Below the pieces are notes generated by a model that was not told the origin of the DNA, did not search any database, and saw only the letters and a list, made by a program, of their open reading frames with translations. A program made the position numbers and the translations under genes. Shown here one piece after another: positions 17,920 through 25,234 of a stretch of DNA of 64,000 nucleotides. Numbering within the stretch: position 1 is the stretch's first letter; each line of letters begins with the position of its first letter. Origin of the DNA: Hymenobacter aquaticus (lineage in GTDB: Bacteria; Bacteroidota; Bacteroidia; Cytophagales; Hymenobacteraceae); the NCBI RefSeq assembly GCF_004765605.1, contig NZ_SRLC01000001.1:2294001-2358000 (forward strand), written 5' to 3'.

Positions 17920-18916
17920 CCATAGCTTCAGCCAGCAGGCGCTGCTTCTCGATGGGCACCACGCCGACCTGCTCACAGACCAGGCCGCCGCCGAGGTTGG
18001 CCAGGGCGGCCATTACGGGCGGCTCCAGACCCAGGGCCACGCACAGGGCGGCAATGCTGATAACCGTGTCACCGGCCCCGGATACATCGGAAATCATGCG
18101 CAGGTGGGCCGGAATGTAGCTGCGGCCACTCTGCCGCGACTCGCTGAACACGCCCCGCTCCGAGAGGGTAACGAGTACGATTTCGGGCATCAGCACTTCG
18201 CGCAGGCGCTCCACGGCGGCTTCGAACTGGGGCCGGTCGGCATCGGTGTCGCCAAATTCCAGCTTCAGGCCCTCACGCAGCTCCTTTAGGTTGGGCTTGA
18301 ACAGGGTGCAGTGCTGATAGGCCAGAAAGTTCTTCTTCTTGGGGTCGACGACGGTGGGAATGCCTTTCTGCCGGGCCAGCCCGATGAAGTGCGCAATGCT
18401 GCCCGCGCTGAGCACGCCCTTGTCGTAGTCTTCGAAAATCACCACGTCGGCCCGGTCGAGCAGGACTTCGTAGCGGGCTTGCAGCAGCGCGGCTTCCTCG
18501 GGATTCAGGTCAGTTTCCACCTCCGAGTCGATGCGCAGCAGGTGCTGCCCGGCGGCCAGGATGCGCTGCTTGACGGTAGTGGGCCGGTGGGCGCTGCGCA
18601 CGATGCCTTGGGCCGACAGCTCCTTGTCGCGCAGCAGCTCCAGCAGCTGCGTGCCGCCGGTATCTTCCCCAATAACGGCGCACAGCAGCGGTGTCGCACC
18701 CAGGGCCTGCACGTTCAGGGCCACGTTGGCCGCCCCGCCCAGGCGCTGCTCGGTGCGGCTCACGTTTACCACCGGCACCGGCGCTTCGGGCGAGAGGCGG
18801 CCGGCTTTGCCCCACACGTAGGCGTCCATCATCACGTCGCCCACGATGAGCACGGTCAGGCGGTTGAAGGCGGCAAATACGGCGGGCAACGAAGTAAGCG
18901 GAGCGGCAGTCGACAT
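17900..18916 (-). CDS. rfaE1: D-glycero-beta-D-manno-heptose-7-phosphate kinase (RfaE1/HldE1 domain)
   Basis: 338 residues, PfkB/ribokinase fold. Expected to phosphorylate heptose-7-phosphate to the 1,7-bisphosphate for ADP-heptose synthesis, a lipopolysaccharide precursor. Motifs are VGDVMMDAYVWGKAGRLSPEAP (read in parts), RLGGAANVALNVQALGA, and the PfkB catalytic signature DVSGAGDTVIS with the catalytic Asp. The adenylyltransferase domain of fused HldE is absent, so a separate RfaE2 would be needed. The last four residues (Asn-Val-Leu-Met) and the TGA are encoded by the AATGTGCTAATG word array, so the C-terminus may have been replaced. Other PfkB sugar kinases are possible but less likely. 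Confidence 0.9.
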   Translation of the reverse strand: MSTAAPLTSLPAVFAAFNRLTVLIVGDVMMDAYVWGKAGRLSPEAPVPVVNVSRTEQRLGGAANVALNVQALGATPLLCAVIGEDTGGTQLLELLRDKELSAQGIVRSAHRPTTVKQRILAAGQHLLRIDSEVETDLNPEEAALLQARYEVLLDRADVVIFEDYDKGVLSAGSIAHFIGLARQKGIPTVVDPKKKNFLAYQHCTLFKPNLKELREGLKLEFGDTDADRPQFEAAVERLREVLMPEIVLVTLSERGVFSESRQSGRSYIPAHLRMISDVSGAGDTVISIAALCVALGLEPPVMAALANLGGGLVCEQVGVVPIEKQRLLAEAMAANVLM

Positions 18917-18939
18917 CAGAGCGTTTCAAAGGGAAGCCG

Positions 18940-18947
18940 CAAAGGTA
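18940..18947 (-). promoter_or_regulatory. Candidate -7 box of rfaE1 (TACCTTTG)
   Basis: On the - strand TACCTTTG matches TAnnTTTG exactly, 23 bases before the rfaE1 ATG. No clear TTTG is seen at the -33 distance; the GTTG array begins just beyond that. Confidence 0.55.
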
Positions 18948-18964
18948 AACAGGCGCGGCGGAAT

Positions 18965-19243
18965 GAGTTGTTGGTTGGTAGTTGGTAGTTGTTGGTTGTT
19001 GATTGTTAGAACTGTCATCCTGAGCAACGCGAAGGACCTTCCTCGCCTACCCCACTACAGCTTGTGCCAACGCACCAAGCCCTTTACTCCGGCTGGAGTA
19101 AAGGGCTTGGCGGGGAAAGCGCGTGACTACCTGCGCAGCGGACGGATTAGCTACGCTGTCCTTCGGGTGCTGCGGCGGCGCCTCGCAATGACACGAATGC
19201 CGCCTTAGCACATTCAACCACATTAGCACCTCAGCACATTAGC
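18965..19243. repeat. Hybrid composite element (GTTG array + type I left half; type II + AATGTG right half)
   Basis: Left part: a GTTG word array (18965-19008), then a type I arm from 19012 (CTGTCATCCTGAGCAACGCG...). Centre: core hairpin 19075-19090/19095-19110, a 16-bp perfect stem. Right part: a type II right arm, about 19132-19193 (GGATTAGCTACGCTGTCCTT ... CCTCGCAATGACACG), then the CACATTAGCACCTCAGCACATT array to 19243. The two outer halves do not pair; they match the left half of the element at 337-566 and the right half of the one at 44082-44396. This covers the whole 322-base gap between rfaE1 and the aminotransferase. Confidence 0.85.
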
Positions 19244-20462
19244 CTAGCTTATCCAGGCTTACTTTGATGCGGCGGAAGGCTTCGCGCAGCTTATCATCGG
19301 CGGCGGCGGTGCTGAAGCGGATGCAGTTGGGCGCGCCGAACGCCTCGCCCGTCACGGCCGCCACGTGGCCGTCGTTGAGCATGTACATGGCCAGGTCGGT
19401 AGCCGTATTGATAACCGTACCATCGGGGGCGGTGCGGCCGAAATAGGCGCTGACGTCGGGGAAGATGTAGAAGGCCCCGCTGGGGGTGGGCGTTTTGAAG
19501 CCCGCAATTTCCTTCACCTGCTCCAGTACCATGTCGCGGCGGCGGCGGTAGGCTTCCACCATCGTATCGGCCGAGGAGCGGCCCCCGAGCAGCGCGGCCA
19601 GGGCGGCGCGCTGGGCCACCGAGCAGGTGCCGGAGGTAATCTGGCTCTGCATTTTCTCGCAGGCGGCGGCAATCTGCTTGGTAGCGGCCAGGTAGCCCAC
19701 GCGCCAGCCCGTCATGGCGTAGCCCTTCGAGAAGCCGTTGACAGTGATGACGCGGTCCTTGATGTCGTCGAACTGGGCCAGGCTGGCGTGCTCGCCCACG
19801 AAGTTGATGTACTCGTAAATCTCGTCGGCCAGCACGTGCACCTGGGGGTGGCGGGCCACTACCTCGGCAATAGCAGCCAGCTCCTCGCGCGAAAACACCG
19901 AGCCGGTCGGGTTGCAGGGCGACGAGTACATAATCAGCTTGGTGCGGGGCGTAATGGCGGCTTCGAGCTGGGCGGCCGTCACCTTGTAGTCGTTTTCCAG
20001 GGTACCCAGCAGCGGCCGGCTCACGCCCTCGGCCAGGCGCACCATTTCCTCGTAGCTCACCCAGTAGGGCGCAAACACGATAACCTCGTCGCCGGGGTTC
20101 ACCAGGCTCATCACGGCGTTGGCCAGAGCCTGCTTGGCGCCGGTGCTCACCACGATATTCTCGGCCTGGTACTCCAGCCGGTTTTCGCGCCGGAGCTTGT
20201 CGGCAATGGCCTGGCGCAGATCCAGGTAGCCGGGCACGGGCATGTATTTGGTGTAGCCCTCGTCCATAGCCTTTTTGGCGGCCTCCCGGATGTATTCCGG
20301 CGTCTCGAAGTCCGGCTCGCCGAAGCTCAGGTTAATCACGTCGATACCCTGGGCCATCAGCTCCCGGGCCTTTTTGGCCATGGCAATGGTTTGGGATTCC
20401 TGCAACGCGCTGATACGGTCGGACAGGACAGAAGCAGGTAGTACGGTGGCGCTAGTAGCCAT
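19239..20462 (-). CDS. PLP-dependent aminotransferase, class I (aspartate/aromatic type)
   Basis: 407 residues, fold-type I aminotransferase of the AspC 1-gamma subgroup, which moves the amino group between aspartate or another amino acid and 2-oxoglutarate, in the cytoplasm. INLSFGEPDFETPEYIREA is the substrate-domain N-terminus. YSSPCNPTGSVFSREEL binds PLP phosphate/ring. The Schiff-base Lys is in NGFSKGYAMTGWRVGY near residue 249, and RFSTAAADDKL near the end contains the substrate-carboxylate Arg. Close relatives also act on aromatic amino acids or LL-diaminopimelate, so specificity is open. The TAA stop codon is the first three bases of an AATGTGCTGAGG-type word array. Confidence 0.92.
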   Translation of the reverse strand: MATSATVLPASVLSDRISALQESQTIAMAKKARELMAQGIDVINLSFGEPDFETPEYIREAAKKAMDEGYTKYMPVPGYLDLRQAIADKLRRENRLEYQAENIVVSTGAKQALANAVMSLVNPGDEVIVFAPYWVSYEEMVRLAEGVSRPLLGTLENDYKVTAAQLEAAITPRTKLIMYSSPCNPTGSVFSREELAAIAEVVARHPQVHVLADEIYEYINFVGEHASLAQFDDIKDRVITVNGFSKGYAMTGWRVGYLAATKQIAAACEKMQSQITSGTCSVAQRAALAALLGGRSSADTMVEAYRRRRDMVLEQVKEIAGFKTPTPSGAFYIFPDVSAYFGRTAPDGTVINTATDLAMYMLNDGHVAAVTGEAFGAPNCIRFSTAAADDKLREAFRRIKVSLDKLG

Positions 20463-20488
20463 AGAAAACAGGTTGGGATGGGAGGGCG

Positions 20489-20496
20489 CAAAAGTA
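20489..20496 (-). promoter_or_regulatory. Candidate -7 box of the aminotransferase (TACTTTTG)
   Basis: On the - strand TACTTTTG matches TAnnTTTG exactly, 26 bases upstream of the ATG at 20462. No TTTG is visible at the expected -33 distance. Confidence 0.55.
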
Positions 20497-20542
20497 AGGA
20501 TTTACCCACGGACTGGCAGTCCGGACCAAAACACCAAGTCTG

Positions 20543-20608
20543 GCAAAGGGGGTACACTTTTGTCTGTAACACTTTAAAGTGTTACAGACAAAAGTGTACC
20601 CCCTTTGC
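20543..20608. repeat. Perfect 66-bp palindrome without spacer
   Basis: 20543-20575 (starts GCAAAGGGGGTACACTTTTG) is the exact reverse complement of 20576-20608, so the two 33-base arms meet with no loop. It lies 12 bases from the stop of the glycosyltransferase gene and upstream of the aminotransferase promoter, both genes on -. As RNA it would fold into one long hairpin and could end or protect the glycosyltransferase transcript. A separate short dyad, CGGACT-GGC-AGTCCG, lies just beside it at about 20510-20524. Confidence 0.95.
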
Positions 20609-20620
20609 TTCGCGGCCTTT

Positions 20621-22621
20621 CTACCCCTGCCGGCCCAGCTCGCGCAGGCAGTGCAGCACGATGCTCACGTCGGTGGAGGGCTCGTAGTCCTTGGCGTAGA
20701 GCAGCTCCAGGCGGCGGCGGGTGGCCTCGGTCAGGGCGGCGTGGGTGTGGGCGGCGTCGGCGGGCGAGAGGATGGCGCGGGCCGAGCGGCGCGGGGGCGC
20801 GGCGTGGCGCAGGCCCACCCAGGTGCAGCGCCCGGCCAGCACCCGCAGGCAGTTGCGCACGAAGCCGGCCTTGTCTTTTTGCAGCCACACCAGCAGCGGA
20901 GCACCCAGCAGCAGCCCCAGACTCAGGAAAATATCGAGCAGGCGCTTGTTGCGGGCCTGCTGGGGCTGGTAAAGGTTCAGGGCAATGTCGAGGGCGTAGT
21001 AGTCGCCGGGCGCGTCTTTCGAAGAGCTGCCGATGATGTACTCACTGTCTTCGGGCAGGATCTTGTAGGCCACCGGGGGCTGCTGGGGCAGCTCCACCAT
21101 CAGGGCAATAATCTGGCTGGCCGACAAGTCCTTACCGCAGAAAATCAGCTCGTCCAGGGCGTAGATGCGGATGATTTCGTCGAGCTGCCGCACTTCGCCC
21201 AGGGGGTCGTCTGCCGGGGTATGAGGGTGTGAGGGTATGGGGGTTTGAGGGTCGGGCGCAACTAATTCGGGGGTTACGTAGCCGATGATGCGGGCTTGCA
21301 CGGCGGCGGTTTCCAGCAGCTGCCGCACCCGGCGGCTTTCCTGGGCCGAGCCCACGATGGCCACGTTTTTCTGCCGCCGCTCATTCAGGCGCAGGTCGTG
21401 GTAGCGGTAGAAGTGGAAGGCCAGGCGGCGGCCCACCAGCGCGGCCACGCTCCAGACCCCGCCCAGAATGATGAGGGCCTTGGAGAAGCGGTAGGCGTCG
21501 AAAAAGTTGGAAACGGCCGAAATCAGCACCGTGCCCAGGAAAATACCGCGCACGATGCGGGCCGTCTTGGTGGGCTGGTCGTAGGCCCCGCTGAAGTACG
21601 CCGACGTGAGCCACACCACAATGTAGGCGGGCACGGCCAGCAGCATAAACTCGGGCGGGTAGTCGGTGCGCACGTACTTGTGGTTCTGCTCCCAGTAGGT
21701 TTTCAGAAAGTACATGCCCCCGTAGATCAGGCCCGCGTCGAGCAGCACGGGCGCGGCCTGCACCAGCAGGCGCTGGCCCACCGCCAGCCCGGCCCGCAGC
21801 CAGATAGCCAGGTTGATGAGCAGGGAAAACAGGCCCGCCCGCTGGGGGGCGAAGTGCTTGCGGGCAAAAATCACCATGGCCCGGTAAAACACAAACACGT
21901 AGTTGACGCTGGTGCGCTTCGTGCTTTCGCCCTTGTAGTGAATGATGCGGGTACCGGGGAAGTAGTAGTTTTTCCAGCCGCCCCGCGTCAGGCGGTACGA
22001 GAGGTCAATGTCCTCCCCGTACATGAAGTAGTCTTCGTCGAGCAGGCCCACCTGGTCGAGGGCGGCGCGGCGCATGAGCATAAAGGCCCCGCTGAGCACC
22101 TCTATTTCGTGGGGCTGGTCTTTGTCGAGGTAGCCCAGGTGGTAGCGCCCAAACGTGCGCGACTTCGGAAACAAACTGGCCAGCCCGAAGATTTTGTAGA
22201 AGGCCACGGCCGGCGTGGGCAGGCCCCGCTTGCTTTCGGGCAGAAACTTGCCCTGCCCGTCGAGCATTTTCACGCCCAGGCCGCCGCCGTCGGGGTGAGC
22301 ATCCATGAAGGCGCAGCAGCTGCGGAAGGTATCTTCCTCCACCACCGTGTCAGGGTTGAGCAGCAGCACGTACTCGCCCTGGGCCACGCGCATAGCCTGG
22401 TTGTTGGCCTTCGAAAAGCCCGGATTGTCCTTGTTTTCAATCAGGATGACTTCCGGGAAGCGGGCCCGCACCATAGCCACGGAGCCGTCCACGGAGTTGT
22501 TATCGACGACGAACACCTCGGCCGGGGCCCCGAGCTTTTCCACCGCCCGCCGCACCGACAACAGGGCCTGCTCCAGGAAATAGCAGACGTTGTAGTTGAC
22601 GATAATGACGGAAAGCTTCAC
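20621..22621 (-). CDS. Family 2 glycosyltransferase fused to membrane and sugar-transferase-like domains
   Basis: 666 residues from GTG 22621, chosen because the protein then starts KLSVIIVNYN, the usual GT2 beginning; the open frame 36 codons further up has no such similarity. Residues 1-250 are GT2: LLNPDTVVEE metal-site region, GAFMLMRRAALDQVG and DEDYFMYGEDIDLSYRL acceptor-site motifs. Several membrane helices follow (about 270-400), then a nucleotide/CoA-binding-like Rossmann region (RRQKNVAIVGSAQESRR). Last comes a short C-terminal part like the polyprenyl-phosphate sugar transferase N-terminus (RNKRLLDIFLSLGLLLGAP, TWVGLRH). It probably acts in surface polysaccharide assembly. A linker near residue 460-470 is encoded by a CCCTCATACC/CCCTCACACC word array. 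Confidence 0.82.
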   Translation of the reverse strand: MKLSVIIVNYNVCYFLEQALLSVRRAVEKLGAPAEVFVVDNNSVDGSVAMVRARFPEVILIENKDNPGFSKANNQAMRVAQGEYVLLLNPDTVVEEDTFRSCCAFMDAHPDGGGLGVKMLDGQGKFLPESKRGLPTPAVAFYKIFGLASLFPKSRTFGRYHLGYLDKDQPHEIEVLSGAFMLMRRAALDQVGLLDEDYFMYGEDIDLSYRLTRGGWKNYYFPGTRIIHYKGESTKRTSVNYVFVFYRAMVIFARKHFAPQRAGLFSLLINLAIWLRAGLAVGQRLLVQAAPVLLDAGLIYGGMYFLKTYWEQNHKYVRTDYPPEFMLLAVPAYIVVWLTSAYFSGAYDQPTKTARIVRGIFLGTVLISAVSNFFDAYRFSKALIILGGVWSVAALVGRRLAFHFYRYHDLRLNERRQKNVAIVGSAQESRRVRQLLETAAVQARIIGYVTPELVAPDPQTPIPSHPHTPADDPLGEVRQLDEIIRIYALDELIFCGKDLSASQIIALMVELPQQPPVAYKILPEDSEYIIGSSSKDAPGDYYALDIALNLYQPQQARNKRLLDIFLSLGLLLGAPLLVWLQKDKAGFVRNCLRVLAGRCTWVGLRHAAPPRRSARAILSPADAAHTHAALTEATRRRLELLYAKDYEPSTDVSIVLHCLRELGRQG
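21222..21253 (-). repeat. In-frame CCCTCATACC-type word array inside the glycosyltransferase gene
   Basis: On the + strand the array reads GGTATGAGGG TGTGAGGG TATGGGGG TTTGAGGG, three to four imperfect 8-10 base units. In the gene's frame it gives a Pro/Thr/His-rich linker (PQTPIPSHPHTP) between the Rossmann-like and C-terminal parts. Word style and unit size match the intergenic arrays of this window, though the words differ. Confidence 0.7.
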
Positions 22622-22808
22622 GGGATAGGGCCGACAAAAAGTGGCGGGAAGATAGGCAATCAGCACTACATACCTACTTCCGGGGCATTGGTAACGCCTT
22701 TGAGCCTGTGTGTACCACGGGGCCGGCACAGGGTTGGCGAAGTCATTTCTACCCTGCTTCTTTACAGCCTAAACTACCCTACTATCCATTCACTATTTCA
22801 CTGATTGT

Positions 22809-23585
22809 ATGATGCTTAAAAACATGCTAAACTCGGCCTCCCCGGCCGTACTGGGCTTGCTGCTGGGCGGCACGGCCTTGCTGGGCAGCTGCGCCAAAGA
22901 AGACCAGGCTGGTCCGGCCCCCGCCGTTTCGGCCACCAAAACCGACCACCATACCGGGGAAGAGCTCTACCGGGGCATCTTTTTCTTCGAGGGAGAAGTG
23001 GCCGCCAAGATTCCGGCTTTCGATTCGTACCGGGCCAGTATCAACAAGGGCCTGGCTCAAAACCCGGCTTTCCCGGCCGCTCGCCGCCGCAACATCGACG
23101 CCATCGTTGGCGCGGTTCGGGCCCTGGACCCCACGTACTTCGACCGGCTGCAGCAGGCCATTCAGTCCCGGGACTTTCAGCGGGTGAAGGCCGCTCTGAA
23201 GCAGGGCACCCTGCTGAACGAGGCCGTGACGCTGAGCGCCCTGCCCTCACCCGGCCAGAAGCAGGCCTACCTGCAGCGCAAGCAGGTTCTGCGGGGGCTG
23301 GACATGACGCGCTACGACTTCAGCCGGGAGCAGGACATTGCCCGCTACGTGCAGGATGCCCGCGCCGCCCTGACGGCCAGCGGCCAGCTCGCGCCTTCCG
23401 CTCAGATTCAGGACGAAGCAGCCATGATTATGGTGTACCAGAGCGGCGACTACGTGGCCTACCAAAGCGTTTCGGTTTTCATTGCCGAAGTAGCGCATGC
23501 CTTCTTTGAGAAGCTGCAGGAAGAATCTACCGCTAATCAGCTCACGTTCGACCTGGTTATCCGGCAGATTGCCCTGAACCTCTGA
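22809..23585 (+). CDS. SdpC-family toxin-like lipoprotein, first copy
   Basis: 258 residues from ATG 22809 (ATG 22812 is also possible). Signal peptide with lipobox LGSC; the lipidated Cys is near residue 28 and is the only Cys. The mature region starts with TGEELYRGIFFFEGEVAAKI, closely resembling the SGEDYFRGLLFGQGEV motif I recall from Bacillus SdpC. LDPTYFDRLQQAIQSRDF resembles its next conserved block. In SdpC a hydrophobic segment with a Cys pair is cut out as the SDP toxin. Here that region (after residue ~150) lacks Cys and strong hydrophobicity, apart from a moderately hydrophobic stretch near MIMVYQSGDYVAYQSVSV. It is paralogous to the next gene and upstream of sdpA/sdpB-like genes. 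Role as toxin precursor is inferred. Confidence 0.72.
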   Translation: MMLKNMLNSASPAVLGLLLGGTALLGSCAKEDQAGPAPAVSATKTDHHTGEELYRGIFFFEGEVAAKIPAFDSYRASINKGLAQNPAFPAARRRNIDAIVGAVRALDPTYFDRLQQAIQSRDFQRVKAALKQGTLLNEAVTLSALPSPGQKQAYLQRKQVLRGLDMTRYDFSREQDIARYVQDARAALTASGQLAPSAQIQDEAAMIMVYQSGDYVAYQSVSVFIAEVAHAFFEKLQEESTANQLTFDLVIRQIALNL

Positions 23586-23644
23586 TAGGGCCCCGGCTAC
23601 ACCGGTGACCTCCTTTATTTCTCACTATTCTTACCTAACACGTT

Positions 23645-24424
23645 ATGACTTCTACTTTATTCCGCACCACCCTGGCACTGCTGACCACGGGCCTCTCGGT
23701 ACTGACCAGCTGCAGCAAAGACCAGGCAATTCCTTCGGCCCCGGCCACCCCGGCCGCTACGGCTACCGCGGCAGCCAACTACAGCGGCGAGGCCCTGTTT
23801 CAGGGCATTTTCCTGCTACAGGGTCCGGCGGCAGCCGATATTCCGTATTTCGACGTGCAGCGCTCGGCAATAGCGAAAGACAACCAGCAGCACCCCCGCC
23901 ACGCCCAGGAGCGGCAGGCGGCAGCGCGGCACATGACGGCGCTGGTGCGCCTCCTGGACCCGGGCTACTTCCAGGAGCTGCAAACGGCCATTGCTTCGCA
24001 GAATTTTGCCTCGATTGAAGCGGCTCTGCGCAAGGGAGCGGCCCTGCACTACTCGGCGGTTCGGCAGGTGGTACCGGCCGCAGCTCTGGTGGCTTCCGGG
24101 CAGCACCAGCAGGCCGCAGGCCAGAAGCTGGACCTGACCCGCTATGATTTCACGAAACAGACGGAGCTGGAGCGCTACATCAGCGACGCGGCCCACACCG
24201 GAAGCCGCGAGGTGGCGGCCGAGCTGGAGCAGCCCCTGTTGCTGGACGGCTACGTAATCGTGCACGCCGCCATGCAGTATCCCGGCTCCAACGTTATTGA
24301 CTACTTCGTTACGGAACAGAACCGCCCCGGCGGCAGCGAGCTGGCCAAGGCCATGCGGCAGCGCGCGACCCTGGAAACCGACAAGCTGGTTCGGGACCTG
24401 GCTTTCCTGAGCCGCCGCGGGTAG
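23645..24424 (+). CDS. SdpC-family toxin-like lipoprotein, second copy
   Basis: 259 residues. Signal peptide with lipobox LTSC (Cys near residue 23), no other Cys. GEALFQGIFLLQGPAAADIP and LLDPGYFQELQTAIASQNF align directly with the blocks of the upstream gene, giving a clear tandem duplication with strong divergence elsewhere. LDLTRYDFTKQTELERYISD also aligns with LDMTRYDFSREQDIARYVQD of copy one, so the C-terminal half is shared too. The gap to the first copy is 59 bases. A 20-bp hairpin follows the gene. Whether the second copy is another toxin precursor, an immunity partner or a processing decoy cannot be told from sequence. Confidence 0.7.
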   Translation: MTSTLFRTTLALLTTGLSVLTSCSKDQAIPSAPATPAATATAAANYSGEALFQGIFLLQGPAAADIPYFDVQRSAIAKDNQQHPRHAQERQAAARHMTALVRLLDPGYFQELQTAIASQNFASIEAALRKGAALHYSAVRQVVPAAALVASGQHQQAAGQKLDLTRYDFTKQTELERYISDAAHTGSREVAAELEQPLLLDGYVIVHAAMQYPGSNVIDYFVTEQNRPGGSELAKAMRQRATLETDKLVRDLAFLSRRG

Positions 24425-24510
24425 TCGGCCGCCGTGCCGGGCCCCAAGCCGCCGGCCGGGGGTAGTGCCCAGCGGCCGGCCCGACACGCACTGCTGGCGT
24501 AGCCCAGAAG

Positions 24511-24554
24511 TACACAAACGCCCTGTTTATGTTGATAAACAGGGCGTTTGTGTA
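24511..24554. terminator. 20-bp perfect hairpin between sdpC-like and sdpA-like genes
   Basis: TACACAAACGCCCTGTTTAT (24511-24530) pairs perfectly with 24535-24554 around a 4-base loop, GTTG. It is followed on + by ATAAAATTT, a weak U-tract, so it may be an intrinsic terminator or partial attenuator that lowers sdpA-sdpB expression relative to the two lipoproteins, or a processing site. Confidence 0.8.
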
Positions 24555-24680
24555 ATAAAATTTCCCGGCTTCGGCGGGCCACCTACTTTTTCGCTACCAC
24601 TCCTGCTTAGTCGGCTCGGCCGCGTGCTGCGCCCCGGCACCCGGTTCTTTTTCGTTTTCATCTTATTCCTCGCGCTAATT

Positions 24681-25226
24681 ATGAAAGCCAAACGGTTTGT
24701 CTTTTACCTCACGCTCATCATCCTGGGCTTTGTGCTGGTGGCCAAGGCCGGCCAGGCCTCGGTGGGCACCAACGCCACCGAAACCTCTTTTCAGGAGCGC
24801 TATATGTTCAGCGTGTTGCTGCCCGAGGGCTGGGGTTTTTTCACTAAGAATCCGCGGGACGCCAAAACAGTGCTGTATACAGTCGGGCCCGATAAAACCC
24901 TGGCGCTGGCCACCTACAAAAACGCCGCCGCCCAGAACCTGTGCGGGTTGTCGCGCCGCAGCCGCCGCCTCAATCTCGAGTTTAGCCGGGTAATGGCTCA
25001 GGTGCAGGAAAAAGACTGGACCCGGCAGCAGGCCTACTCCCTGACCGAGCTCCTGCACGCCGATACTATTGCGGCGGTAGTTATTCCCTACTCTACCCGG
25101 CACTTTACCCAGTTGGCCAAAGGCGACTACGTGGTTAAGCGCTTCAACGTGGTGCCTTGGGCCTGGGCACAGTATCCGGAGCACTTCACTAACCCCGAGC
25201 AATACCTGAAACTCACCATTAAGTAA
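24681..25226 (+). CDS. sdpA: SdpA-family antimicrobial peptide system protein
   Basis: 181 residues from ATG 24681; the open frame runs further up but through the hairpin. One N-terminal membrane segment (about 6-24), the rest predicted outside the cytoplasm. The family motif is LLPEGWGFFTKNPRD, as in Bacillus SdpA. In Bacillus, SdpA acts with SdpB to turn SdpC into the secreted SDP peptide. A second Cys-containing block, NLCGLSRRSRR, follows. The stop is 8 bases from the sdpB-like start, so these two are surely co-transcribed. The family call rests on the GWGFFT motif plus the SdpB-like and SdpC-like neighbours. Confidence 0.8.
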   Translation: MKAKRFVFYLTLIILGFVLVAKAGQASVGTNATETSFQERYMFSVLLPEGWGFFTKNPRDAKTVLYTVGPDKTLALATYKNAAAQNLCGLSRRSRRLNLEFSRVMAQVQEKDWTRQQAYSLTELLHADTIAAVVIPYSTRHFTQLAKGDYVVKRFNVVPWAWAQYPEHFTNPEQYLKLTIK

Positions 25227-25234
25227 GTCTGGCT

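Noticed and set aside
20543..20608. End of an insertion sequence
   Set aside because: No transposase, no partner end and no target duplication around it.
23150..23585. A Cys-paired SDP-type peptide in the first SdpC-like protein
   Set aside because: No Cys other than the lipobox Cys, and no long hydrophobic stretch, so the Bacillus-type toxin segment is not present.
24465..24680. Upstream extension of the SdpA-like protein
   Set aside because: Would run through the 20-bp hairpin; the signal/anchor segment begins properly at ATG 24681.
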